Shown here: positions 52,498-60,376 of the stretch, piece by piece
How positions within the stretch are numbered: position 1 is the first letter of the stretch
Layout of the letters: every line of letters begins with the position of its first letter
Source: Chamaesiphon minutus PCC 6605
GTDB taxonomy: Bacteria; Cyanobacteriota; Cyanobacteriia; Cyanobacteriales; Chamaesiphonaceae
Direction of reading: 5' to 3'
DNA: 64,000 bases
Assembly: GCF_000317145.1 (NCBI RefSeq)
Contig: NC_019697.1
Coordinates: 5,941,889-6,005,888, forward strand
Position numbers and translations under genes: made by a program
The notes under the pieces: model-generated
Databases searched by the model: none
Seen by the model: only the letters and a program-made list of their open reading frames with translations
Told to the model about the DNA's origin: nothing

Positions 52498-55026
52498 TTA
52501 ACTGTCGATCGAAAGTAATTGTCGTTCGTGTTCGTAAACGGGGCGTTTTTGGCCGCGTTCTTCGACTTGAACGATATTCGGATCGGGTGCGTCGCTGTTG
52601 ACGAAGTGTTGGAAGCGTTGGAGCTTGACGGGATCTTTGAGAGTGACATCCCACTCGCAGGCGTATGTAGAAACTTGATGTGCCATTTCTGCTTCGAGTT
52701 CGGCGGCGATGCCGAGGGAATCATTGATAATCACATTTTGCAGATATTCCATGCCGCCTTCGAGTTTATTAAACCATGTGGCCGTGCGTTCTAAGCGGTT
52801 GGCGGTACGGATATAGAACATCAAGAACCTATCGATATAGCGAATCAGGGTTTCTTTATCCAAGTCGGCGGCTAATAGCTGCGCGTGTTGGGGTTTCATC
52901 CCACCGTTACCACATACGTACAGGTTCCAACCTTTTTCGGTGGCGATAATTCCAAAATCCTTGCTTTGGGCTTCCGCGCATTCGCGGGTGCAGCCAGAGA
53001 CCGCAGATTTGAGCTTGTGAGGTGCCCGCAGACCGCGATAGCGTAATTCTACCTCGATCGACAGTCCGACGGAATCTTGGACGCCAAACCGACACCAGGT
53101 GCTACCGACGCACGATTTAACCGTTCGCAAAGCTTTACCGTAGGCGTGCCCAGATTCAAAGCCAGCCGCTACCAGCCGCTGCCAAATGTGTGGGAGTTGG
53201 TCTACCCGCGCGCCAAGTAAATCGATGCGTTGTGCGCCCGTGATCTTAGTGTAGAGGCCAAATTCTTTGGCAACTTCGCCCAAGACGATCAGTTTGTCGG
53301 GGGTGATTTCGCCGCCAGGAATACGGGGGATGACGGAATAGGTGCCATCGCGCTGAATATTGGCGAGGAAGGCATCGTTTGTATCTTGCAAGCCGACGTG
53401 GGGTGCGTCGAGAATTTGGTCGTTCCAAGCGGAGGCGAGGAGCGAAGCGACGGCTGGTTTGCAAATTTCGCAGCCGCGTCCGGTACCATAGCGATCGAGT
53501 AAGGCTTGAAAAGTATGGATATTTTGCGATCGAACTAGGCTATATAATTCCTGACGGGAAAAGGCGAAGTGTTCGCACAGGTTGTTATTGACGGCAATTC
53601 CGGCTTTTTTGAGTTCGGATTTGAGTAAGTCGGTAACTAACGGAACGCAACCACCGCAACCAGTTCCGGCGTTGGTACACGATTTGACACTACCGATATC
53701 GCGCAGTTCCTGCTCCTGAATCGCGGTGCAGATTTGGCCTTTGGTGACGTTATTACACGAGCAAATTTGGGCGGTATCGGGGAATTGGTCTACGCCCATG
53801 GCCGTGCTGGCACCACTGCGCGGCGGTAAAATCAGATCTTCTGGATGTGGCGGGAGTGCCATCTGATTTTGCATCAGTTGCAGCAAGGTACCATAAGGAG
53901 CAGCATCGCCGACTAGAATCCCGCCGAGTAAACGGGTACCATCTTCATTAACTACCAGTTTTTTGTAAGTACCTGCGATCGCATCATCGATTTTAATTAC
54001 TTTCGAGCCAGCCGTCTTGCCAAATGCGTCGCCAAAGCTAGCGACATCGATGCCTAATAGCTTCAATTTGGTGGACATGTCTGCGCCCGTGAAATTATTA
54101 GCATCGCTGCCACAAAGCCTGTCTGCGGCCACTTCCGCCATCCGATAACCGGGAGCGACGAGGCCAAAAATTTGATTGTTGTAGAGCGCGCATTCACCGA
54201 TCGCATAGACATCTGGATCGGATGTCTGACAATTATCGTCGATAACAATCCCGCCGCGATCGCCGATTTTTAATTCACTCTGACGTGCTAACTCATCCTG
54301 GGGACGAATCCCCGCCGAGAACACGATTAGATCTGTCTCTAACTCGGTACCATCGGCAAATAACATCTTGCAGACACGTCCATTTTCGTCGGCGACAATC
54401 TCCGTCGTCGATTTGCCAGTATGAATGCCGATACCTAAATCTTCAATCTTCTGGCGCAATACTGCACCGCCAGATTCGTCTACCTGTACGGGCATCAGAC
54501 GCGGCATGAATTCGACTACATGGGTTTTTAGTCCCAAATTTTGGAGCGCATTGGCACATTCCAAACCTAGTAAACCACCACCGACAACTACGCCTACTTT
54601 GCAATTTTTGGCATACGCTTCAGTCGCCTCCAAATCGCAAATCGTCCGATATACAAAAGTACCTAGTAAATCGTTACCTTTAATCGGCGGTACGAATGGA
54701 TAGGAACCAGTCGCCAGCACGAGCTTATCGTAACTAATCGTCAACCCTTTTGCAGAAGTGACAGTCTTATTGGCTCGATCGATACTAATTGCCTTATCGC
54801 CAACGTGTACCTCGATCTGATTATCCTGGTAAAAATCTGGCTCGACCAGCGATAAATCTTCGGCTGTCTTACCTGCAAAATAACCGCTGAGATTAACCCT
54901 GTCGTAAGCTACCCGTGGCTCTTCGCAAAAGCAGATTAGCTCCCAATCCGCACCTTTTGCTGCCATCTGTTCCAAGAACCGATGACCGACCATTCCATTG
55001 CCGATCGTTACTAACCGTTTTGCCAT
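52498..55026 (-). CDS. nirB: NAD(P)H nitrite reductase large subunit NirB
   Basis: An 842-residue flavo-siroheme enzyme reducing nitrite to ammonia. The FAD/NAD Rossmann domains cover about 1-300 ('LVTIGNGMVGHRFLEQM', 'VGVVVGGGLLGLECANAL'). BFD-type [2Fe-2S] sites are in 'CSCNNVTKGQIC' and 'CTNAGTGCGGC', with a second 'GRGCEICKP' segment. Siroheme/4Fe-4S ligands are in 'CVGSTWCRFGVQDS' and 'VSGCTRECAEAQ'. It is intact and pairs with nirD downstream. Most cyanobacteria use a ferredoxin-dependent NirA instead, so this NADH-type enzyme suggests acquisition or a different redox supply. Confidence 0.95.
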   Translation of the reverse strand: MAKRLVTIGNGMVGHRFLEQMAAKGADWELICFCEEPRVAYDRVNLSGYFAGKTAEDLSLVEPDFYQDNQIEVHVGDKAISIDRANKTVTSAKGLTISYDKLVLATGSYPFVPPIKGNDLLGTFVYRTICDLEATEAYAKNCKVGVVVGGGLLGLECANALQNLGLKTHVVEFMPRLMPVQVDESGGAVLRQKIEDLGIGIHTGKSTTEIVADENGRVCKMLFADGTELETDLIVFSAGIRPQDELARQSELKIGDRGGIVIDDNCQTSDPDVYAIGECALYNNQIFGLVAPGYRMAEVAADRLCGSDANNFTGADMSTKLKLLGIDVASFGDAFGKTAGSKVIKIDDAIAGTYKKLVVNEDGTRLLGGILVGDAAPYGTLLQLMQNQMALPPHPEDLILPPRSGASTAMGVDQFPDTAQICSCNNVTKGQICTAIQEQELRDIGSVKSCTNAGTGCGGCVPLVTDLLKSELKKAGIAVNNNLCEHFAFSRQELYSLVRSQNIHTFQALLDRYGTGRGCEICKPAVASLLASAWNDQILDAPHVGLQDTNDAFLANIQRDGTYSVIPRIPGGEITPDKLIVLGEVAKEFGLYTKITGAQRIDLLGARVDQLPHIWQRLVAAGFESGHAYGKALRTVKSCVGSTWCRFGVQDSVGLSIEVELRYRGLRAPHKLKSAVSGCTRECAEAQSKDFGIIATEKGWNLYVCGNGGMKPQHAQLLAADLDKETLIRYIDRFLMFYIRTANRLERTATWFNKLEGGMEYLQNVIINDSLGIAAELEAEMAHQVSTYACEWDVTLKDPVKLQRFQHFVNSDAPDPNIVQVEERGQKRPVYEHERQLLSIDS

Positions 55027-55186
55027 GAGAATGCTACCTTACCTAGAATAATCCTGAGTCTATATAAGGCTAGGTAGATTAGCTAATTTAATTTGTATCG
55101 AGACATACAAAATCCTCCCAATTATTCACTAATTGCATGGGGATCGTGTGGATAGGGGATAGGGGTTGGATCGGTGGATGCTTTTG

Positions 55187-55228
55187 CTGAAGCTTTAGCG
55201 AAGTCGTTCAGCTTCGCTAAAGCTTCAG
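55187..55228. repeat. 17-bp perfect inverted repeat upstream of nirB
   Basis: CTGAAGCTTTAGCGAAG (55187-55203) and its perfect inverted copy (55212-55228) with an 8-nt loop. There is no T-run. It could be a regulatory hairpin or a dispersed repeat between gun4 and nirB. Confidence 0.6.
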
Positions 55229-55309
55229 GGTAGATTGGTAATAATAGGTAATAGGTAATGGGTGAACTGGAAGCAGTCTATTTCCAATCCACAATCCAAA
55301 ATCCCATGG

Positions 55310-56029
55310 CTACTTTTCCCAAGCAGGATGAGATAGTAACGAAGAAATCGCCCGCACGCCTCGCAATTGATTAGATAGCGGTAAATGACCTTTAGGCGCG
55401 GTCAAATCCCAAGTAAACGAACCTGGGTAGCGAGTCCAGTTATTACCCTCTTTCCAACCGATTTTCGGCCACAGTTTATCCCAATTTTTGGACATACCCA
55501 GCCACATTTCGCGCTGAACCGAGAATCCAAATTTACCTTCAGAGTGAATCAGCCACAAGGCATCGATCGTATGTAGGTCGATCGTTGGTAACTGTTCGAC
55601 TTCGGTAAAATAGATCCACTTGCGTTGGACGGCATCCTTACCTGCAAGTTCGCACAACTTCTCGTTGGTAAGCTTATCTGCGGCTTGAAAGTTGCGTTGG
55701 GCGAGTAATTGCTGAAGCTGCGTATAATCGATGCCTACACTCGATGCTAAGGGCACGACGCCTGTAGGAAACTCACGATCGAGAAAATCTTTGGCGGTGG
55801 GCAGCTCGCTCTGATATAAAGCTTGATACACTGCTCCGCCGACGATTGTCGGCTCTGTACTCCGTTGTTGTTGGAGCCACTCGCTTAAAAATTCAATGCC
55901 TGCTAACCCTGTAGCAACAAGCTGGGGGAGGATTTGCAACTGATTTTTAGGGATATTAGTTGTAAATTTTTCCTGTAACTCGGCGATATCTGAAGGTATC
56001 GATGGTGAGGTAGTACTGGAATCGGGCAT
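55310..56029 (-). CDS. GUN4-domain protein (tetrapyrrole regulation)
   Basis: From ATG 56029 the protein is 239 residues. A helical N-terminal domain covers about 10-95 ('LVATGLAGIEFLSEWLQQQ'). The GUN4 core covers about 100-235: 'DYTQLQQLLAQRNFQAADKLTNEKLCELAG', 'LPTIDLHTIDALWLIHSEGKFGFSVQREMWL' and 'WTRYPGSFTWDLTAPKGHLPLSNQLRG'. GUN4 binds porphyrins and stimulates Mg-chelatase in chlorophyll synthesis. It is intact and supports the assignment to a phototroph. Confidence 0.9.
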   Translation of the reverse strand: MPDSSTTSPSIPSDIAELQEKFTTNIPKNQLQILPQLVATGLAGIEFLSEWLQQQRSTEPTIVGGAVYQALYQSELPTAKDFLDREFPTGVVPLASSVGIDYTQLQQLLAQRNFQAADKLTNEKLCELAGKDAVQRKWIYFTEVEQLPTIDLHTIDALWLIHSEGKFGFSVQREMWLGMSKNWDKLWPKIGWKEGNNWTRYPGSFTWDLTAPKGHLPLSNQLRGVRAISSLLSHPAWEK

Positions 56030-56200
56030 GAGTGAAGATCGGCTAAGAAGTGGAGAGTCCGATCGATATTTTACCAAATATAGTCTGACTTGTTCTTTGT
56101 GGTGAAGTTGAGAGTGGGGAGTGGGGAGTTGGGAGCGGGGAGTTGGGGATTAGTTAAGATTTACTTTGCCTATTACCCATCCACCCTTCTACCCTTCTAA

Positions 56201-57394
56201 CTAGCTTTTTAACAACAAATAATAGAGATATCCTGGCCCGCCAGTGACGCCTGCGCGATCGCCTGCAATTTTACCAGTACCCATAAAATAGTCTACACGT
56301 CCGGGGCCAGTAATCGCGCTACCCGTATCCTGATCCAAGACATAGCGACTGACCAATTTTTGTTCGATCGATCGACCGTTTGCATAAGGTAACTCGGTAT
56401 GCACTAGAGCTAGCGCGCCTGGTGGCATCATGGATTTGTCGGTGGCGATCGATCGATCTGGCGTGACTGGCACATTAATACTGCCCATCGGATCGCCTTT
56501 GAAGGTTTCCTTCATAAACACGAATCGCTTCCAGCGGGGAATGTAGACGTCTAGTTCTTGAGGATTTTCTTGGAAGTAGCGGATAATTCCGGGGAGCGTG
56601 AGCTGTGAGGGTGTCACTTTACCATCTTTGGCGAGTTCTTTACCAATACTGGTGTAAGCAAAACTCGTACCGCCAGCATAACCGACTGTGGTTTTAGTAC
56701 CGTCGGTGAGATTGAGTTCTGCCGATCCCTGAATCTGTACCAGCACGGCCTCAAATCGATCGCGCATCCAAAAGATCTCATTCCCTGCTAACTCACTTTT
56801 GCTGCCTTGCAAGCCATCTGCGCCCTCTAGCATGAGACGATCGGGCTGGGGATCTTTCCAGCTACTAAAACTTGCTGGTAATTTGTAGAGCGGATATTTA
56901 AATTCAGCAGTTTGTTGGCGGCTAGCTGTGTAAATTGGCTCGTAGTAGCCCGTAAATGTTACGGTACCTTTATTATCTTTGCCGACCGATTGATAGAAGA
57001 CAAATTCTTTTTTTACTGCTGCTTGGAGTTCGCCAGCAGACCGACTCTTATTTACTAATTGACGAAATCTGACGAGCGAGCGGCGCACTCGATCGCGATT
57101 GATGCCCTGTACGGCATAATTTTGGTAGGCTCTAACAGCAGCAGGGGTTTCTATATATCGGAGACTATTGTCGATCGATTTAAGCAAAGCCAGTTTATCA
57201 CCAGATTTGCCCCATAATTGATCGTCAAACCCGATCGAATTTTCTTCATAATTATTATTAGTATTAGTCGTGGAGCTACCCCGTTCGGATTGGACATTGG
57301 CTGAAGGGGCCGCAGTCACCCGCACGGATGATTGCTGGTTGAATCCTAGCGCAATACCTAGATTCAAAGTGAGTAAAGCCAGTGTTTTAATCAT
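56201..57394 (-). CDS. mltA: Lytic murein transglycosylase MltA
   Basis: From ATG 57394 the protein is 397 residues with a signal peptide (MIKTLALLTLNLGIALGF). The MltA barrel has 'TFTGYYEPIYTASR', 'DRFEAVLVQIQGSAEL' and 'VGYAGGTSFAYTSIGKEL'. The C-terminal 3D domain has 'QDTGSAITGPGRVDYFMGTG', with the catalytic Asp in GRVDYF. It cleaves the MurNAc-GlcNAc bond, forming an anhydro sugar. An upstream in-frame extension to 57517 is less likely because it would bury the signal peptide. Confidence 0.9.
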   Translation of the reverse strand: MIKTLALLTLNLGIALGFNQQSSVRVTAAPSANVQSERGSSTTNTNNNYEENSIGFDDQLWGKSGDKLALLKSIDNSLRYIETPAAVRAYQNYAVQGINRDRVRRSLVRFRQLVNKSRSAGELQAAVKKEFVFYQSVGKDNKGTVTFTGYYEPIYTASRQQTAEFKYPLYKLPASFSSWKDPQPDRLMLEGADGLQGSKSELAGNEIFWMRDRFEAVLVQIQGSAELNLTDGTKTTVGYAGGTSFAYTSIGKELAKDGKVTPSQLTLPGIIRYFQENPQELDVYIPRWKRFVFMKETFKGDPMGSINVPVTPDRSIATDKSMMPPGALALVHTELPYANGRSIEQKLVSRYVLDQDTGSAITGPGRVDYFMGTGKIAGDRAGVTGGPGYLYYLLLKS

Positions 57395-57549
57395 GAAATA
57401 ATTATTAAGTAACGCTTGGACAATGCAATCGGTGACGAGAGTTAGAGATGTCATGTTTCCATCACCATCGTCTAGATCGATCTCTAGTTGTATAACTGTT
57501 GCTCTAGTTTTAGGCATTTATCCCTCAAGCCTAAAGCCTAAAACCTAAT

Positions 57550-57804
57550 CTAATAATCGCGATCGATACTCGATGCAAATACAGGTTCGACGCGAATTGC
57601 TTCGACACAGCTAGGGCGAATTACCATATATTCACCTTGACTATTTTTTAAAGGTACGGTAATAAAATCACTAGAACTGGATTTGGGCATCAGTTCATTA
57701 CTATACCATTTTTGAAAATCTTGGACGGTGGGGAAACGAATTTCCTCGCGATGACCGCCTGATAATAGCAGATGCACTGCATACTCGTTTGCTACCTTAG
57801 CCAT
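57550..57804 (-). CDS. Conserved hypothetical small protein
   Basis: An 84-residue soluble protein: 'NEYAVHLLLSGGHREEIRFPTVQDFQKWYSNELMPK' then 'DFITVPLKNSQGEYMVIRPSCVEAIRVEPVF'. The beta-rich pattern with a central helix recurs in cyanobacteria without an assigned role. It is 156 nt upstream of the mltA start on the same strand. Confidence 0.6.
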   Translation of the reverse strand: MAKVANEYAVHLLLSGGHREEIRFPTVQDFQKWYSNELMPKSSSSDFITVPLKNSQGEYMVIRPSCVEAIRVEPVFASSIDRDY

Positions 57805-57880
57805 ACTCGATCGTGTTTGGGTTGAGACTGATTAGTTATGAGTATGCCCAAATCTCGATCGAGAATTGAAAATGTTGGGA

Positions 57881-57950
57881 GCGGGGAGCGGGGAGCGGGG
57901 AGCGGGGAGCGGGGAGCGGGGAGCGGGGAGCGGGGAGCGGGGAGCGGGGA
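57881..57950. repeat. Heptanucleotide tandem repeat, 10 copies of GCGGGGA
   Basis: Ten exact head-to-tail copies of a 7-nt unit (70 nt). Such short tandem heptamer repeats are characteristic of cyanobacterial intergenic DNA. A related degenerate stretch (GAGTGGG-like) lies near 56110-56150. Frames crossing it are not considered genes. Confidence 0.95.
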
Positions 57951-57976
57951 GATAATTATTTGTTACGCAACTCTAA

Positions 57977-58175
57977 AAATCCCCTCCTGGGAGGGGTGCC
58001 CGGAGGGCGGAGTGGGTAACAACCTCAACTCGCACGATCGATCTCCGAATAATTGCTGGATATTCAGCTTTACCTCGATCGTCAACTCGATCGAATTTTT
58101 AATGCGGAAATAGTTGGTGGGTAGTGAAGATCCGACCCACCCCACCCGTTGGGCACCCCTCCCAGGAGGGGATTT
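57977..58175. repeat. 25-bp inverted repeat pair enclosing about 150 nt
   Basis: Bases 57977-58001 and 58151-58175 are perfect inverted copies. Each arm also contains its own CCCCTCC..GGAGGGG hairpin. The inner sequence is non-coding. It resembles a miniature inverted-repeat element located at the 3' end of the uracil-DNA glycosylase gene; the right arm ends 2 nt before its stop codon. Confidence 0.75.
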
Positions 58176-58176
58176 C

Positions 58177-58878
58177 TTACGCACTGAGTTCGTCTAATTT
58201 GGCGCGGATGGCTTGAATATCTTGCCACATCAACCACTTGGGTTTGCCCACATCTGGCGCGGGATTTCGCAGTAAATAAGCTGGGTGAAAAATCGGCATA
58301 CACCATCTGCCTTCCCATTCGATCCAAGTGCCGCGAATTTTGGTAATTCCGTCTTTTTTACCCGTAATTGCTTTGACGGCTGTGGCACCTGTGAGCAGGA
58401 TAATTTTGGGATCTACCAGCCGGATTTGTTCGAGTAGATAGGGTTTGCAAGCGGCAACTTCCGCAGGTAGCGGGACGCGATTTTCGGGCGGACGACAGCG
58501 GACGACATTGCAGATATACACGTCGCGCTCGATCGACAGTTTAACAGCGGCCAGAATTTTTTCGAGCAATTGACCCGATCGACCGACAAATGGCAAACCT
58601 TGTTCGTCCTCATTTTGCCCTGGCCCTTCCCCCACAATCAAGATCGGTGCTTTTTCGTTACCTCTACCCACGACGGCATTAATTCGCGTATTCCCCAATT
58701 CACAGCGATGACACACTTGGCAATGGCTGGCTAGTTGCGTGAGATTGTCATACGTACCGGAGGGAATCGGAATGTTACTACTAGTAGGAATCAGCTCGAA
58801 TCTATTAGCTGGTAATGATTCTACAGGCGAACTAACTTCGAGTTGACCGAATAGGTTTAATTGAGATTCTGAAGACAT
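58177..58878 (-). CDS. Uracil-DNA glycosylase, family 4 (Fe-S type)
   Basis: A 233-residue DNA-repair enzyme removing uracil. [4Fe-4S] Cys appear in 'HCQVCHRCELGNTR' and 'CNVVRCRPPENRVP'. The active-site motif is 'ILIVGEGPGQNEDEQGLPFVGRSGQLL' and the C-terminal motif is 'IFHPAYLLRNP'. The N-terminal 45 residues are variable. It appears intact. Confidence 0.93.
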   Translation of the reverse strand: MSSESQLNLFGQLEVSSPVESLPANRFELIPTSSNIPIPSGTYDNLTQLASHCQVCHRCELGNTRINAVVGRGNEKAPILIVGEGPGQNEDEQGLPFVGRSGQLLEKILAAVKLSIERDVYICNVVRCRPPENRVPLPAEVAACKPYLLEQIRLVDPKIILLTGATAVKAITGKKDGITKIRGTWIEWEGRWCMPIFHPAYLLRNPAPDVGKPKWLMWQDIQAIRAKLDELSA

Positions 58879-59035
58879 GGGGTTTAGTTGATAGTTGATA
58901 GTTGATAGTTCTCACTACAAAGGTTTCAGGCAATCTCTATTTAATAAATATTTGCACCCAGCTATTTCATCTTGCAAATTATTAGTCGCGATCTGGTTCT
59001 GGCATCCAAAAAACATCTGTGTTTTGGCAACTAAT

Positions 59036-59968
59036 CTATCGCCCTGTCCCCCCGTCTCCTCGTCCCCCTGTCGCCTGCTGGCGATCGAGCAGATACCATG
59101 CCAATTTAGCAGCACCAGCAATTCCGGCATGATTGCCCAATTGTGCCTCAATTAACTTCAATCCCGGACGCGAAGTCGCCATCACGCGGCGATCGATTTC
59201 TTGTTGGGCGGCGGGTAAAAAATACTTGGCACTGGCACTAATTCCACCACCAATAATTGCGACTTCTGGCGTCAGGACATAGACGATACTCGTCAATCCA
59301 ATCCCTAAATTGCGCCCGTAATTATTCCAAAATTCTAACGCATCTCGATCGCCTGCTGCGGCCAATATCCCCAGCTCTTTCGGCTCTTTACCCGTCAGGC
59401 GTCGAATCGCTTGCCCAGAGAGAAACTGTTCCAACGAGCCATTATTGCCACTATTGCAGGGATGCCCATCTGGATCGAAAGCAATCAATCCCAATTCGCC
59501 CGCACTCCCGGCATGTCCGGTAAATAATACCCCATCGAGAAACACCGCGCCACCAACGCCAGTACCCAGAGTTAATAATACTAAATTGCGATAATTTCGC
59601 CCCGCACCCAGCCATTTTTCCCCCAATCCCGCACAATTAGCATCGTTACCAACAATCGTCGGTACGCCCGTGCGAGACTGGATCAGCGTCGCCACCGGAA
59701 TATCGATCCACCCTTTTAAATTGATGGCAACCTTCGCCACCCGTCCCACTGCATCCGCAGGGCCTGGTGTACCCACGCCGATCGCGTTAATATTAGCCAA
59801 TCCTGGGGCTAATTTCTCGATCGCATAAGTCATCATATCGATCGTGTCATCGGGATAGGCAGGTTGTGGCGTCGGCACTGTCAATGACTGAAGACAAGTC
59901 CCATCTTCAGTAAATCGCCCTAGTTTAATTGCCGTACCGCCTAAGTCGATCCCGATTACTTCTGTCAT
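59036..59968 (-). CDS. glk: ROK-family glucokinase
   Basis: A 310-residue sugar kinase. ATP-binding 'GIDLGGTAIKLGRF' at the start, 'GVGTPGPADAVGRV', catalytic Asp in 'VGNDANCAGLGEKWLG' and 'LVLLTLGTGVGGAVFLDGVL'. The usual zinc motif (H...CxCGxxGCLE) appears as 'GHAGSAGELGLIAFDPDG' plus 'PCNSGNNGSLEQFLSG', so two of three zinc Cys are replaced by Ser. This variant may fold without zinc. The last residues (GGRGDGGTGR) come from a repeat. Confidence 0.88.
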   Translation of the reverse strand: MTEVIGIDLGGTAIKLGRFTEDGTCLQSLTVPTPQPAYPDDTIDMMTYAIEKLAPGLANINAIGVGTPGPADAVGRVAKVAINLKGWIDIPVATLIQSRTGVPTIVGNDANCAGLGEKWLGAGRNYRNLVLLTLGTGVGGAVFLDGVLFTGHAGSAGELGLIAFDPDGHPCNSGNNGSLEQFLSGQAIRRLTGKEPKELGILAAAGDRDALEFWNNYGRNLGIGLTSIVYVLTPEVAIIGGGISASAKYFLPAAQQEIDRRVMATSRPGLKLIEAQLGNHAGIAGAAKLAWYLLDRQQATGGRGDGGTGR

Positions 59969-60058
59969 GAAATTAGAGGTTAGAGGTCAGAACGTGATGA
60001 ACGCCGATGTTGCTTTAGCATTTTATCCCGATCGGTGGTGCGCGGGGCAATCGTTTCA

Positions 60059-60298
60059 CTAATCCAGAGCGGGTTGGCCATCGGCTAGCTCTCTCATTGC
60101 ATTCCGATACTGGGAGGCTCCTAGTGTATAGGCTGCCATCACTTTGTCAAAGTTGGGATCGTGAATGACTAATTTGATGCCATCATCAGTCACCACCAAG
60201 TTCATCGTGTCTCCCTCGACTAATCCTAAGCGATCGAGGACTTCCTTCGGAAAGCTAGTACCGATCGAATTCCCTACTTTTCGGAGCTTGATTTCCAT
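60059..60298 (-). CDS. AbrB/MazE-type antitoxin (orphan)
   Basis: A 79-residue protein with an N-terminal SpoVT-AbrB swapped-hairpin domain: 'EIKLRKVGNSIGTSFPKEVLDRLGLVEGDTMNLVV', then a helical tail 'DKVMAAYTLGASQYRNAMRELA' as in PhlyP/Doc- or VapB-type antitoxins. No complete toxin gene follows; the 90 nt downstream only encode a short broken frame. The toxin may be lost, or the protein may act as a stand-alone regulator. Confidence 0.75.
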   Translation of the reverse strand: MEIKLRKVGNSIGTSFPKEVLDRLGLVEGDTMNLVVTDDGIKLVIHDPNFDKVMAAYTLGASQYRNAMRELADGQPALD

Positions 60299-60376
60299 AC
60301 ATTTTCGAGAATTGATGTGATTACTATTGTAATTGCACTACATAATAGCTATCAATAGTCAAGACTGATCTTACAA

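Noticed and set aside
57881-57950. CRISPR-like repeat
   Set aside because: The unit is 7 nt without spacers. No CRISPR array or cas gene was seen anywhere in the window.
57838-58113. Plus-strand 91-codon frame
   Set aside because: It is driven by the heptamer repeat (GSGERGA repeated) and the inverted-repeat element, so it is not a real gene.
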